Program-made: the position numbers and the translations under genes | The notes under the pieces: generated by a model | The model's database searches: none | Told to the model about the DNA's origin: nothing | Seen by the model: only the letters and a program-made list of their open reading frames with translations | DNA from: Albimonas sp036154955 | GTDB lineage: Bacteria; Pseudomonadota; Alphaproteobacteria; Rhodobacterales; Rhodobacteraceae | DNA: 47,971 nucleotides | NCBI GenBank assembly: GCA_036154955.1 | Contig: JAYZWL010000157.1 | Coordinates: 1 to 47,971 of the forward strand | Reading direction: 5' to 3' | In this document: one piece after another, positions 1-8,616 of the stretch | How positions within the stretch are numbered: position 1 is the stretch's first letter | Layout: each line of letters begins with the position of its first letter

Positions 1-412
1 GGGGGCTGGGTGGTCGCGGCGGGCGCGGTCTGTAGCTTTGGTCGCGCCTCGCGGGGGACGGGTCAAGTGCTGCGGCGCCTAAAACATTCGGGGCCCGGGG
101 AGCGCGGCGGGGCGTGGGCGCCGCGACGGCGGGGGCGCCGGGCGGCGCCCGGGCGCCCGCGGCGCGCCGGGACGGATCGCGGGCGGGAAGGGCGCCGGAT
201 GGCCGTGGCCCGTGCGGAGGACGCGGAGACGGCGAGGCCGGGCGCGGCGCAGCCCCGCGCCGCGGGCGCCCGGCCCCCGCCCTCGTCCGGGTCGTCGCGG
301 CGCCTTGCCCCTCGCGCCCGGCGCTTCGAGGTCCCATGTTAGGGCCTCGTTCAAGTCCCGCGGCCGAGACCCCCGGTCCGCCGCGCCCCAAGCAGCCGAT
401 CCGGAGCCGCCG
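1..412. other. No recognisable gene at the left edge
   Basis: Very GC-rich sequence. The open frames on both strands here give Arg/Pro/Ala-rich, low-complexity translations typical of chance frames in this composition. I recognise no domain, RNA gene or convincing promoter. The promoter of the following hydratase gene should lie here but I cannot place it. Confidence 0.5.
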
Positions 413-1210
413 ATGTCCGACCCCCTTCCGACCCCCGACCCGGAGCTGGTCGCGGGCCTCGTCGCCGAGATCCGCGCCCGCGCCCCGTTCCGCGATCCGG
501 GCGAGGCCGCGATCCCCGACAAGGCGACCGCCTACGCCGTGCAGGCCGCCGTGGTCGCGGCGCTCGCGCCGGCGCATGGCGGGATCGGCGGGCGCAAGAT
601 CGCCTGGAACTGGCCCGACCAGGTGGCCTCGATGGGACTGGGGGAGCCGGCCGCGGCCTGCGTGCTGGCCGACATGATCGTCGAAAGCGGCGTGGCGCTG
701 ACCGCCGCCGACTATCTGAGCTTCGCGATCGAGCCCGAGATCGCCGCGGTCCTGAAATCCCCGCTCGCCCCGCGCCCCGGCGGCCATGACCGCGCCTCCG
801 CCGCCGCCGCGGTGGACCGGTTCCGCCCGGCCTTCGAATTCCTCGACCCCCGCGCCGGCAAGGGGCCGCGGCCCTTCGCGATCGTGGCGCAGAACATCAA
901 TTCCCGCGGCCTGGCGCTCGGCGGGCCGGGGCTTGCGCCCGGGGAGGTCGACGACGATTTCTGGGCGGGGCTGCGCAGCCACGTGACCCAGGACGGCGAG
1001 ACCATCCTCGACAAGACGCCGGGCTGGCCGATGCACCCGCTCGACTCGGTGGCCTTCCTCGCCAACCGTTTCAATGCGCTCGGACAGACGCTCGCGGCCG
1101 GCGAGGTCCTGCTGCTCGGAACCCATCTGCCCCCGCGTCCGATCGCGGCCCCCGCCTCGCTGCGCTTCGAGGCCGGCGCGCTCGGCGCCGTCGCCTTCTC
1201 CATCGCCTGA
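413..1210 (+). CDS. 2-keto-4-pentenoate hydratase / fumarylacetoacetase-fold enzyme
   Basis: A 265-residue protein that resembles the MhpD / 2-oxopent-4-enoate hydratase branch of the fumarylacetoacetate hydrolase superfamily. These cytoplasmic, divalent-metal enzymes hydrate or decarboxylate keto acids produced by aromatic-compound breakdown. Visible features are a GRKIAWN segment near residue 60, matching the family's G-x-K-I-G region, and an IEPEIA segment near 106-111 whose two Glu residues (107, 109) match the family's paired acidic metal ligands. The frame stays open upstream, but the ATG at 413 (MSDPLPTPDPEL) gives the usual family length. The next gene starts 15 bases downstream on the same strand, so the two may be co-transcribed. 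No aromatic-pathway genes lie nearby, so the substrate cannot be named. Confidence 0.75.
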   Translation: MSDPLPTPDPELVAGLVAEIRARAPFRDPGEAAIPDKATAYAVQAAVVAALAPAHGGIGGRKIAWNWPDQVASMGLGEPAAACVLADMIVESGVALTAADYLSFAIEPEIAAVLKSPLAPRPGGHDRASAAAAVDRFRPAFEFLDPRAGKGPRPFAIVAQNINSRGLALGGPGLAPGEVDDDFWAGLRSHVTQDGETILDKTPGWPMHPLDSVAFLANRFNALGQTLAAGEVLLLGTHLPPRPIAAPASLRFEAGALGAVAFSIA

Positions 1211-1225
1211 GGACCGCCCGACCCC

Positions 1226-1975
1226 ATGCCCTTCGCCCCAGACGCCTTCCGCCATTGCCCCGGCCTGGAAGGCCGCATCCAGGACCCCGACACCTCCCGT
1301 TTCCGCGACATGGACGCCCGCATCGCCGAACTCGACGCCCAGATCCGGCTGGAGGGCGGCGATCCCGACTGGCGCATTCCCGACGACATGCGCGAGGCGA
1401 CCCGGCACGCGCTGCTCGACGGGCGGATGGGGGAGGATGTCTGGGTCTTCGGCTACGGCTCCCTGATCTGGGATCCCGCGATCCGGGCGGTGGAGTTCCG
1501 CCGGGCGCGGCTGGTCGGCTTCCGCCGGGCCTTCGTGCTGCACCTGGAGGGCGGGCGCGGCTCGCCCGAGCGGCCGGGGCTGATGGCCGCGCTCGACGCC
1601 GATCCGGGCCATGTCTGCGAGGGCGTGGCCATGCGCCTGCCCGCCGCCATCGCCGACGAGGAGACGCGGATCATGTGGCAGCGGGAGATGATCGCGGGCA
1701 CCTATCACCCCGCCATGGTGCCGCTGGAGACCGCGCAGGGCCCGGTGGAAGCGATCGGTTTCCTGGCCGACGCCCGTCATGACCGCTATGTGAGCGGCCT
1801 GACGGCCCGGGAGCGCGCGGCGCGGATCGCGGTGGCCGAGGGGCGACTGGGCACCAATCGCGAGTATCTCGAAAACCTGCTGGAGAGCCTGGAGGCGCTC
1901 GGCATCCACGACCCCGAGATGGCGGAGCTTCTGGCCATGGTGCGCGAGGCGCGGGGCGAGGCGCCGGCGGCCTGA
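1226..1975 (+). CDS. ChaC-like gamma-glutamylcyclotransferase
   Basis: 249 residues. The core has the hallmark VFGYGSLIWDP at about 74-84, the glycine-rich substrate loop of the ChaC/GGCT fold. WQREM around 151-155 holds the Glu (154) that corresponds to the catalytic acid of ChaC proteins. Known ChaC enzymes degrade glutathione in the cytosol to 5-oxoproline and Cys-Gly. An N-terminal extension of about 70 residues (DMDARIAELDAQIRLEGG...) precedes the core; this is common in alphaproteobacterial homologues. The C-terminus (NREYLENLLESLEALG) matches the conserved helix of the family. It lies 15 bases after the hydratase gene, probably in one transcript. Glutathione specificity is inferred from family membership. 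Confidence 0.85.
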   Translation: MPFAPDAFRHCPGLEGRIQDPDTSRFRDMDARIAELDAQIRLEGGDPDWRIPDDMREATRHALLDGRMGEDVWVFGYGSLIWDPAIRAVEFRRARLVGFRRAFVLHLEGGRGSPERPGLMAALDADPGHVCEGVAMRLPAAIADEETRIMWQREMIAGTYHPAMVPLETAQGPVEAIGFLADARHDRYVSGLTARERAARIAVAEGRLGTNREYLENLLESLEALGIHDPEMAELLAMVREARGEAPAA

Positions 1976-2187
1976 CGGGTGGCGGGCGCCGCGACGGCCC
2001 GCGCGCCCGGTTGCGCGGGCGCGCCCGCGGCGCGGGGCGAGGACGGCGCCGGTCGCGTCGTCTCCCGATCCGCGGCGGCGGGCGGGGCGGGCGACGGTCT
2101 CACGCGCGACCCGGTCGCCGCGCGCCGCGCGCGCCCGGGCGAAACCCTCGTCCGGTCGGGCGCGGCGCCCCGCTCGGCCCCCCGCCG

Positions 2188-2472
2188 TCAGAACCCCGCG
2201 CGGTTGGCCAGCACGTAGAGACGGATGGCGGTGGCGAGGCCCACGTCCGGGGGCCGCGCCGCGTCGATCTCGGCGGCCAGCGCGTTGAAGGCCAGCCCCC
2301 GCGCCGCCGCCAGCGCCCGGAACGCCGCCCAGAAATCCGGCTCCAGCGTCACCGAGCTGCGATGCCCGCGCAGGGTCAGCGAGCGCTTTTCGGGGGGCGC
2401 GTAGTCGGGATGGGCCTGGGGCGCGTCGGCTGGCGCGGGGACCGTCTGCGGGCCCGGGACCGGATCAGTCAC
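2188..2472 (-). CDS. Ribbon-helix-helix domain protein
   Basis: 94 residues starting with GTG. The segment from about 29 to 70 (KRSLTLRGHRSSVTLEP, then a helix-turn-helix ending in FNALAAEID) matches the ribbon-helix-helix family often annotated RHH_4 in alphaproteobacteria. These proteins use a short beta-strand (here SLTLRGHRSSVTL) to read DNA as dimers. The first 28 residues are Pro/Ala-rich and probably disordered. The gene overlaps the 3' end of the DUF4169 gene by 8 bases, so the two are likely translated together. DNA target and regulated genes are unknown. Confidence 0.75.
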   Translation of the reverse strand: MTDPVPGPQTVPAPADAPQAHPDYAPPEKRSLTLRGHRSSVTLEPDFWAAFRALAAARGLAFNALAAEIDAARPPDVGLATAIRLYVLANRAGF

Positions 2473-2716
2473 GTTCGTCGGGTCCGGCGGAGCCGGAGGC
2501 GTCGGGGCCGTCGCCGTCCTCGTCCGGCTCCTCGCGCGCCTGCACGTCCCGGCGGTGACCGTCGAGCCGTCGCGCCTCCAACGCCGTCACCGCGGCGTCG
2601 CGGTCGCGGTCGTCCTTGCGGCGGCCGTGTTTCGCGGCGTTGGCGTCGCCCTCGCGCCGGGCCGCGTCGCGGGCCTTGCGCTTGCGCGCCTGCCTGAGAT
2701 TGACGATATCGGCCAT
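2465..2716 (-). CDS. DUF4169 family protein
   Basis: 83 residues beginning MADIVNLRQARKRKARDAAR, the conserved opening of DUF4169, a short highly charged family found beside fumC and RHH genes in Rhodobacterales and rhizobia. The middle carries the typical DANAAKHGR segment and a helical Arg/Glu-rich stretch. The last 25 residues are acidic and low-complexity, longer than usual. The ATG at 2716 was chosen because the conserved MxxIVNLRQ motif starts there; the frame runs further upstream. It overlaps the RHH gene. Function is unknown; the protein is predicted cytoplasmic and largely helical. Confidence 0.75.
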   Translation of the reverse strand: MADIVNLRQARKRKARDAARREGDANAAKHGRRKDDRDRDAAVTALEARRLDGHRRDVQAREEPDEDGDGPDASGSAGPDERD

Positions 2717-2891
2717 CCGGCCCCCTCCCGTCTTCGCCGCGATGCGCGGGCGCACGCCCCCCGCGCGGATAATCTGGTCGCGCCCGGGCCGCCGCACAAG
2801 CGCGCGAGCCCCGGGCGCGCGGCCTTGTCAGGGTCGGCCGCGGGGGCGATGTAGGTCCGAGACCGACCCCGAACCGAACTGGATCCCGCGC

Positions 2892-3017
2892 ATGACCCGC
2901 GTCGCCGGCCCCGCCGCCCCGCTCGCCGCTCTTCTCGCCGTTCTGCTGCTCGCCGGCTGCTCGGGCGACGTCAAGGTCGGGCCGCCGACCCCGGGCACCA
3001 GCACCTCCCTGCGCTGA
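2892..3017 (+). CDS. Very small predicted lipoprotein
   Basis: A 41-residue frame with a hydrophobic stretch (LAALLAVLLLAGC) ending in a clean lipobox with Cys at residue 23. Lipid attachment there would leave a mature peptide of 19 residues (CSGDVKVGPPTPGTSTSLR). A weak GGAT lies upstream of the ATG. It stands alone on the plus strand between two minus-strand genes. Support is the signal/lipobox only; I do not recognise the mature peptide. Tiny lipoproteins of this kind are common in Rhodobacterales. Confidence 0.5.
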   Translation: MTRVAGPAAPLAALLAVLLLAGCSGDVKVGPPTPGTSTSLR

Positions 3018-3048
3018 GGCGCGCGCCCCTTCGCGGGCGGCCTCGCGC

Positions 3049-3552
3049 TCAGAGGTCCTTGGCGTAGTAGACCCGCGACAGCCCGTTCTCCTCCCGCCGC
3101 CCGGTTTCGACATAACCGAGCCGCGGGTAGAGCGCCTGGTTCTCGGTCATCGCGGCGTTGGTGTAGAGCACGACGCGCCCGAAGCCGCGCGCCCGCCCTT
3201 CCGCCTCCGCGAAGGCGACCAGCGCCCGGCCGAGACCGCGGGGGCCGTCCGGGGCGCGGGCGACGTTCTCGATCATCCAGTCCGCGCCCTCGGGCCGGGC
3301 CACCACATAGCCGACGAGGCCCGAGGCCCCGCCGCCGCCGTCGGCCCATGCCGCCGCCCAGACCCGGCCGGCGTCGATATCGGCGGGAAAGTCCTGGCGC
3401 ATCGGCGGCGGCTCGAATCCCAGCCGGGGCACGTAGAGCGCATAGGCCGCGCGCGCGATGGCGGAGAGCGCGGGGGCGTCCTCCGCCTCCGCCTCCCGAA
3501 TGACGAAGGGCGGCGCCGATGCGCCGCCCCCGCTGTCCGGTTCCCGGCTCAC
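3049..3552 (-). CDS. GNAT family N-acetyltransferase
   Basis: 167 residues, GTG start 7 bases after the fumC stop, so it is probably the second gene of a fumC transcript. The GNAT core runs from about residue 17 (VIREAEAEDAPALSAI). The acetyl-CoA pyrophosphate loop is seen as DGPRGLGRALV, followed by the alpha-helix and the characteristic LYTNAAMTENQALYPRLGYVETGRREENG. That ending (N-x-A-A-x-Y-x-x-L-G-Y) is typical of acetyltransferases for small molecules or amino groups. The first ~14 residues are Gly/Ser-rich and unlikely to be structured. The substrate is not predictable from sequence. Confidence 0.85.
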   Translation of the reverse strand: MSREPDSGGGASAPPFVIREAEAEDAPALSAIARAAYALYVPRLGFEPPPMRQDFPADIDAGRVWAAAWADGGGGASGLVGYVVARPEGADWMIENVARAPDGPRGLGRALVAFAEAEGRARGFGRVVLYTNAAMTENQALYPRLGYVETGRREENGLSRVYYAKDL

Positions 3553-3559
3553 AGACCGC

Positions 3560-4951
<1,392 letters not shown>

Positions 4952-5010
4952 GGGCGGAACCTCCTGGCCTGGGATCCGCGCGCCGAGGCGCGGCGCGGGT
5001 GTCGCAGGTG

Positions 5011-5039
5011 CGTATACATTCGTGTGCAGCGGCCGGCAA
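5011..5039 (-). promoter_or_regulatory. Likely sigma70-type promoter of fumC
   Basis: On the minus strand TTGCCG (5039-5034) and TATACG (5016-5011) are separated by exactly 17 bases, in an otherwise GC-rich gap and about 60 bases before the fumC start. The match is 4 of 6 at each box. Assignment is by eye. Confidence 0.45.
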
Positions 5040-5186
5040 CGGCGCGTCGCGGCGCGCGCGCCCCACCGGCGCGCGGGGCGGAGCAAATCACGGGGCGGGG
5101 GGCGCGCTCAAGCGCCTTGGCGTCGCTGCGGTAGGCCGCGGGAGAAGGCGGCGGCGGCGCGAAAGCGGCCCCGCCGGCGGGCGCCG

Positions 5187-5720
5187 TCAGGACTTTCGGA
5201 ACCGGTCGAGGCTCACCACCTCGCCGCCGCCGCCGGCCGGGCGGGGCTTGCCGCCCCCCGCGCCGCCGTCGGGTCCGTCGTCCCCGGGGCCGTCGTCGTC
5301 CTCGTCGTCGTCGAAGCCGCCGGGCGCGGTCAGCAGCACGCCGTCCTCGTCATCCTCGTCGCCGTCCTGCGGGTCGAACTTCAGCCCGAACTCCGCGTGC
5401 GGGTCCACGAAGGTCAGGATGGCGTCGAAGGGCACGGTCAGCGTCGCCGGCCGCTCGGAAAAGCTGAGCCCGACCGAGAACCGGTCGTCGGTCACCGCCA
5501 GGTCCCAGAACTCGTGCTGGAGCACGATGGTCAGCTCTTCGGGATACTGGCGGGCGAGCCAGTCGGGCAGGTCGACGCCGGGATGCGAGGTATCGAAGCT
5601 GACGTAGAAGTGATGCTCCCCCGGCAGGCCCTGTTCGGCCGCGACGCCCAGCGCCTCGCGCACCACGCCGCGAAGCGCGTGCTGCATCAGGCGGCCATAG
5701 TCGAGGGGGTCGGAGCTCAT
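5187..5720 (-). CDS. sspB: SspB-alpha, ClpXP adaptor for ssrA-tagged proteins
   Basis: About 177 residues. The N-terminal ~120 residues (SSDPLDYGRLMQHALRGVV, HHFYVSFDT-type strand, YPEELTIVLQHEFWDL, FSERPATLTVPFDAI, DPHAEFGLKF) form the stringent-starvation-protein-B fold in its alphaproteobacterial version. After it comes a long acidic linker rich in Asp/Glu/Gly and a C-terminal VVSLDRFRKS, the short motif that docks on ClpX. Known role: it captures tmRNA-tagged, truncated proteins and delivers them to ClpXP. The ATG at 5720 gives the conserved MSSDPLDYG start; a second in-frame ATG two codons upstream (5726) is possible. The tmRNA gene lies just upstream on the same strand, about 300 bases away, which fits the job. 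Confidence 0.93.
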   Translation of the reverse strand: MSSDPLDYGRLMQHALRGVVREALGVAAEQGLPGEHHFYVSFDTSHPGVDLPDWLARQYPEELTIVLQHEFWDLAVTDDRFSVGLSFSERPATLTVPFDAILTFVDPHAEFGLKFDPQDGDEDDEDGVLLTAPGGFDDDEDDDGPGDDGPDGGAGGGKPRPAGGGGEVVSLDRFRKS

Positions 5721-6024
5721 ATGCATGTCCCGGCGGCGAAGGAGAACGCGCCGACCTTATCCGATTCGTCGGCGCTGGGAAGGCGGGGCGGCCGGCGCGG
5801 CCGCCGGCTCCGCCCGGCGAGGGGAGGAGCTTCGGTCGGCAAGGGTTTGCAAAGTCTTAACGACCGGCGCAAGGGGGCGCGCCCGGAACGCCGCGCAATT
5901 CCGCCGCGCCGCGCGGCTGCGCCGCAGGCGGCGGGCGCGCCGGAGAACGAAGCGCGCGTATCCGCGGCCGCGGAGCGGCGGCGAAAGTGCGAGGCGAACG
6001 AGGATCAGGGCGGGGGGAGGTAGT
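5721..6024. other. Gap between sspB and the tmRNA gene
   Basis: About 300 bases, GC-rich on the sspB side and with a modest AT-richer patch near 5845-5865. I see no gene and no obvious terminator hairpin with a T run after the tmRNA. An sspB promoter presumably lies here but I could not place one convincingly. Confidence 0.4.
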
Positions 6025-6359
6025 GCAGGCTTCTGTTGCCAGGCGCCTGCGAGCCCCGCCCTGAACGGCTAAGCCCAGGGACTTGAAGTCGGTGGTTTAA
6101 GCCGCATTACGCGGCGACGGCCACCGGAGCACGGTTGTCATTGGCAACTGTACAATTTGAGCCGGTAACGGTGGCATCCTGCCGAGCGAAAGCTAACACC
6201 TTTAGACGTCCGTCGATCCTGTTTCGGCCCCTCGCTTCCCCGGAACTCCATCGTCCATGACCGATGGCGGAGAGATTGGTGGAGCCGCCGGGTACCGCCC
6301 CCGGGTCCGAGCCGCTTATTACGTGCGCGTTTATCGCCATAGTCCCCCGGAAGGGGAAC
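6025..6359 (-). ncRNA. ssrA: Permuted two-piece tmRNA (ssrA)
   Basis: The transcript reads from high to low coordinates. The acceptor piece comes first and ends in CCA at 6279-6277. Its acceptor strand CGGCTCC (6287-6281) pairs, with one G-U, with GGGGCCG (6231-6225), the 5' end of the coding piece. The two mature ends are separated in the gene by a 45-base intervening segment (6276-6232) that is removed. The acceptor piece has a T-stem CCGGG/CCCGG with the unusual loop GGCGGTA, which I recall from other alphaproteobacterial tmRNAs. The coding piece starts GGGGCCGAAACAGGATCG and carries the tag frame at 6145-6107. A GCAGGC/GCCTGC hairpin (6050-6025) lies near its end. Mature 5' end of the acceptor piece and 3' end of the coding piece are approximate. 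Together with SspB and ClpXP it rescues stalled ribosomes and tags the incomplete protein. Confidence 0.95.
6107..6145 (-). other. tmRNA tag reading frame (ANDNRAPVAVAA-stop)
   Basis: Twelve codons from the resume codon GCC (6145-6143) to TAA (6109-6107) encode ANDNRAPVAVAA. The ANDN part matches the SspB-binding part of alphaproteobacterial tags and the VAA end is the ClpX-recognised terminus. It is translated only by trans-translation, not from its own start. Confidence 0.93.
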
Positions 6360-6365
6360 ATCCCG

Positions 6366-6394
6366 GATATAGCGCCCCCGCCCGCCGATGTGAA
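6366..6394 (-). promoter_or_regulatory. Promoter of the tmRNA gene
   Basis: On the minus strand TTCACA (6394-6389) and TATATC (6371-6366) are spaced by 17 bases, matching 5 of 6 and 4 of 6 sigma70 positions. The predicted start of transcription near 6359 falls directly before the acceptor piece, which supports both calls. Confidence 0.65.
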
Positions 6395-6442
6395 GGGGCG
6401 GGGAGGGGGAGAAGCGCGAACATCGCGCGGCAGGCGGCGAGG

Positions 6443-7099
6443 TCAGGGGCGGCGGAACCCCGCCATCCATGCCTCCATCGCCGCGCGATGGATCTCCAGC
6501 GACCGCGCCACGGCGGGCAGGGCGGAGACGGCCTCCACCCATTCCGCGACCCGCGGGGGGACGGCGACGGGCCGCTCCACCTCCTCCCCCATCATCCGGG
6601 CCATCTGCATGGTGCAGGGATAGGCGATGTCGGCGAAGCTCGGCGCGGCGCCGGCCAGAAGGGGCGCGGGGGCGTCGAGCTCGTCGAGCCGCATGAGCGC
6701 GGCCTCGATCGCGGCGCAGGCGGCCTCCACCGTCTCCCGCTCCGCCCGCCAGTCGCGCTTGATGACCGGGAACAGCGCCCGGGTCGCGGCCTCCACCCGC
6801 TGGTCGTGAAAGCCCAGCAGGGCGCGGACCCGGGCCCGCTCCAGCGCGCCTTCGGGGAGCAGCGCGGGGGCCGGGGCGATCTCTTCGAGAAATTCGAGGA
6901 GGGCGTTCGATTCGTGCAGCGGCGCCCCGTCCGCGGTCAGCCCGGGGACCGAGCCCGCGGGGACGATCGCCCGGTATTCGGCGGAGCCGTAGCCGCCCGG
7001 CGGCGTGCGCTCCTCGAACGCCAGCCCCTTGAGGTCCAGCGCGATGCGCACCTTGGCCACGAAGGCGGAGACGGCGACGCCGTAGAGCACGAGTTTCAC
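6443..7099 (-). CDS. Glutathione S-transferase family protein
   Basis: 218 residues, GTG start. The N-terminal thioredoxin-like half is clear: MKLVLYGVAVSAFVAKVRIAL, then GSVPGLTADGAPLHESNALLEFLEE near 50-75, with the cis-proline of VPGL and the Glu-Ser-Asn pair (the family's E-S glutathione contact). The C-terminal half is all-helical with the SFADIAYP segment (residues ~160-168) that corresponds to the N-capping region of GST helix 6. Members conjugate or reduce electrophiles with glutathione in the cytosol. The gene starts inside the stop codon of the alpha-hydroxy-acid oxidase gene (GTGA overlap), so the two are translationally coupled. A Ser rather than Cys or Tyr lies near the N-terminal catalytic position (VAVSAF), so the exact class is uncertain. 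Confidence 0.88.
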   Translation of the reverse strand: MKLVLYGVAVSAFVAKVRIALDLKGLAFEERTPPGGYGSAEYRAIVPAGSVPGLTADGAPLHESNALLEFLEEIAPAPALLPEGALERARVRALLGFHDQRVEAATRALFPVIKRDWRAERETVEAACAAIEAALMRLDELDAPAPLLAGAAPSFADIAYPCTMQMARMMGEEVERPVAVPPRVAEWVEAVSALPAVARSLEIHRAAMEAWMAGFRRP

Positions 7100-8274
7100 A
7101 GGCGGTCCCTCAGTTCGGAAAGCGCGACGCAGCCGGTCTGGGTCATGACCGAGGCCAGCTCCTCGCGCAGGATGGCGATGGCATGGGCCGCGCCGGGGGC
7201 GCCCAGCGCGCAGACCCCCCAGGCGAAGGCCCGGCCGAGAAAGCACATGTCCGCCCCCAGCGCCACCGCGCGCGCCACGTCGGCGCCGGAGCGCAGCCCG
7301 CTGTCGAACAGCACCGGGACCCGACCCGCCAGCGCCGAGACGACGCCGGGCAGGGCGTCGATGGCGGCGGGGGCGAGGTCGAGCTGCCGCGCGCCGTGGT
7401 TGGAGACCCAGACCGCGTCGGCGCCCAGATCCGCCGCGGCGACCGCGTCTTCGGGATGCATCAGCCCCTTCACCACCAGCGGCCCGGACCACAGGTCGCG
7501 CAGCTCGGCCAGGTGGTCGCGGGTGATGGCGTGCGAGAGGCTCGTGCGCAGGAAGGCGGTGATGTCGGCGGTCTCGGCGGGCGAGGCGTAGGGCAGAAGG
7601 TTGGCGAAGCGCGGGATCCCGTGGCGCAGCGTGGCGGCGACCCAGGCCGGCCGTCGCGCGAGGTCGAGCGCCAGGCCGAGGCTCAGGGCCGGCGGCATCG
7701 CCACCCGCGCCCGCCGCTGCCGCTCGCGCCGCGAGCCGACGGGCACGTCGACCGTCACCACCAGCGCGCCCGCCCCCGCCGCCTGGGCGCGGGCGACGAG
7801 ATCGCGGCGCATCTCCGCCTGCGTGGGGGCGTAGAGCTGGAACCAGGCGCCGCCGGGCGCGCCCCCCGCCGCGGCATGATCCGCCGCGACGGTCTCGATG
7901 GACTCGGCCGCGACGGTGGACAGCGTGAAGGGGATCCCCGCCTCGGCGGCGGCGCGGGCGAGATGCCGCTCCGCCCCCGGCCACATCATCCCCAGCATTC
8001 CCACCGGCGCGACCCCGAAGGGCGCGGCCCAGCGCCGCCCGAACAGCGCGGTCGAGAGGTCGGGCGCGTTGGCGTCGCGCAGGAAGCGCGGGGTGAAGGT
8101 GATGCGGGACAGGGCCTCGCGGTTGCGGCCCAGCCCCTCCTCCGCCCCGGTGCCGCTGTCGAGATATTCCCAGGCGAGATGCGGGATCCGCCGCCTGGCC
8201 CGGCGGCGCAGGTCGTCGAGGCTCGGCAGGTCGCGCATCAGCTGCGCGGGCGTGGGCGGGGCGAGGATGGGCAC
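7096..8274 (-). CDS. FMN-dependent alpha-hydroxy-acid oxidase/dehydrogenase (LldD family)
   Basis: 392 residues, full length for the L-lactate dehydrogenase / glycolate oxidase / mandelate dehydrogenase family. The FMN and substrate signature SNHGARQLD sits at 291-299 with the catalytic His293 and Arg296. Other family landmarks are the N-terminal PSLDDLRRRARRRIPHLAWEYLDSG, PFGVAPVGMLGMMWPG (85-100), WFQLYAP (144-150), VVTVDVPVGSRRERQ (172-186) and VVKGLMHPEDA (267-277). FMN-linked oxidation of a 2-hydroxy acid to a 2-keto acid is the expected reaction. A hydrophobic membrane loop as in E. coli LldD is not obvious. It overlaps the downstream GST gene by 4 bases. Lactate versus another hydroxy acid cannot be decided from sequence. 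Confidence 0.9.
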   Translation of the reverse strand: MPILAPPTPAQLMRDLPSLDDLRRRARRRIPHLAWEYLDSGTGAEEGLGRNREALSRITFTPRFLRDANAPDLSTALFGRRWAAPFGVAPVGMLGMMWPGAERHLARAAAEAGIPFTLSTVAAESIETVAADHAAAGGAPGGAWFQLYAPTQAEMRRDLVARAQAAGAGALVVTVDVPVGSRRERQRRARVAMPPALSLGLALDLARRPAWVAATLRHGIPRFANLLPYASPAETADITAFLRTSLSHAITRDHLAELRDLWSGPLVVKGLMHPEDAVAAADLGADAVWVSNHGARQLDLAPAAIDALPGVVSALAGRVPVLFDSGLRSGADVARAVALGADMCFLGRAFAWGVCALGAPGAAHAIAILREELASVMTQTGCVALSELRDRL

Positions 8275-8616
8275 GGGCGGCGGGCTCCGGGAGGCGTGGT
8301 CGGCGGCATGGGAGCCTCGCGGCCGGGCGACGTCAACCGTTCCCGCCGCCGCCGCCGTCGTTCCCGCCGCCGTCCCCCGTCTGCGCCGGGCGCCGCGTCG
8401 CGGTAGCGCGTGCGTCGCCGGCCCGCCCGCGGCGCGCGGGACCGGGGACGCTTGCGTCGCCGTCTCCGGCGGGGAAGGCGCGCGGCTGGGGATCCGCGGC
8501 CCTCGCGACCCGCGCCCAAGCCTCAGTGCGCCGCGGGCGCCCGGCGGCCGCCGTCGCGACCGACGCGCGGCGCTCCCCGCCGTAGCCTGTCGCGAGGCCT
8601 GTCGCGTGGCCGGGCG
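8275..8616. other. GC-rich gap without a gene
   Basis: About 340 bases between the oxidase gene and phnF, both on the minus strand. It is extremely GC-rich with only chance open frames. I see no hairpin with a T run and no repeat. It must contain the promoter for the oxidase/GST pair, which I could not locate. Confidence 0.4.

Noticed and set aside
6281..6304. Broken tRNA gene
   Set aside because: The stem with CCA and T-arm is the acceptor piece of the permuted tmRNA, pairing with 6225-6231.
6107..6361. 84-codon protein-coding frame ending in ANDNRAPVAVAA
   Set aside because: The last 12 codons are the tmRNA tag; the upstream part is tRNA-like and structured RNA, not a protein.
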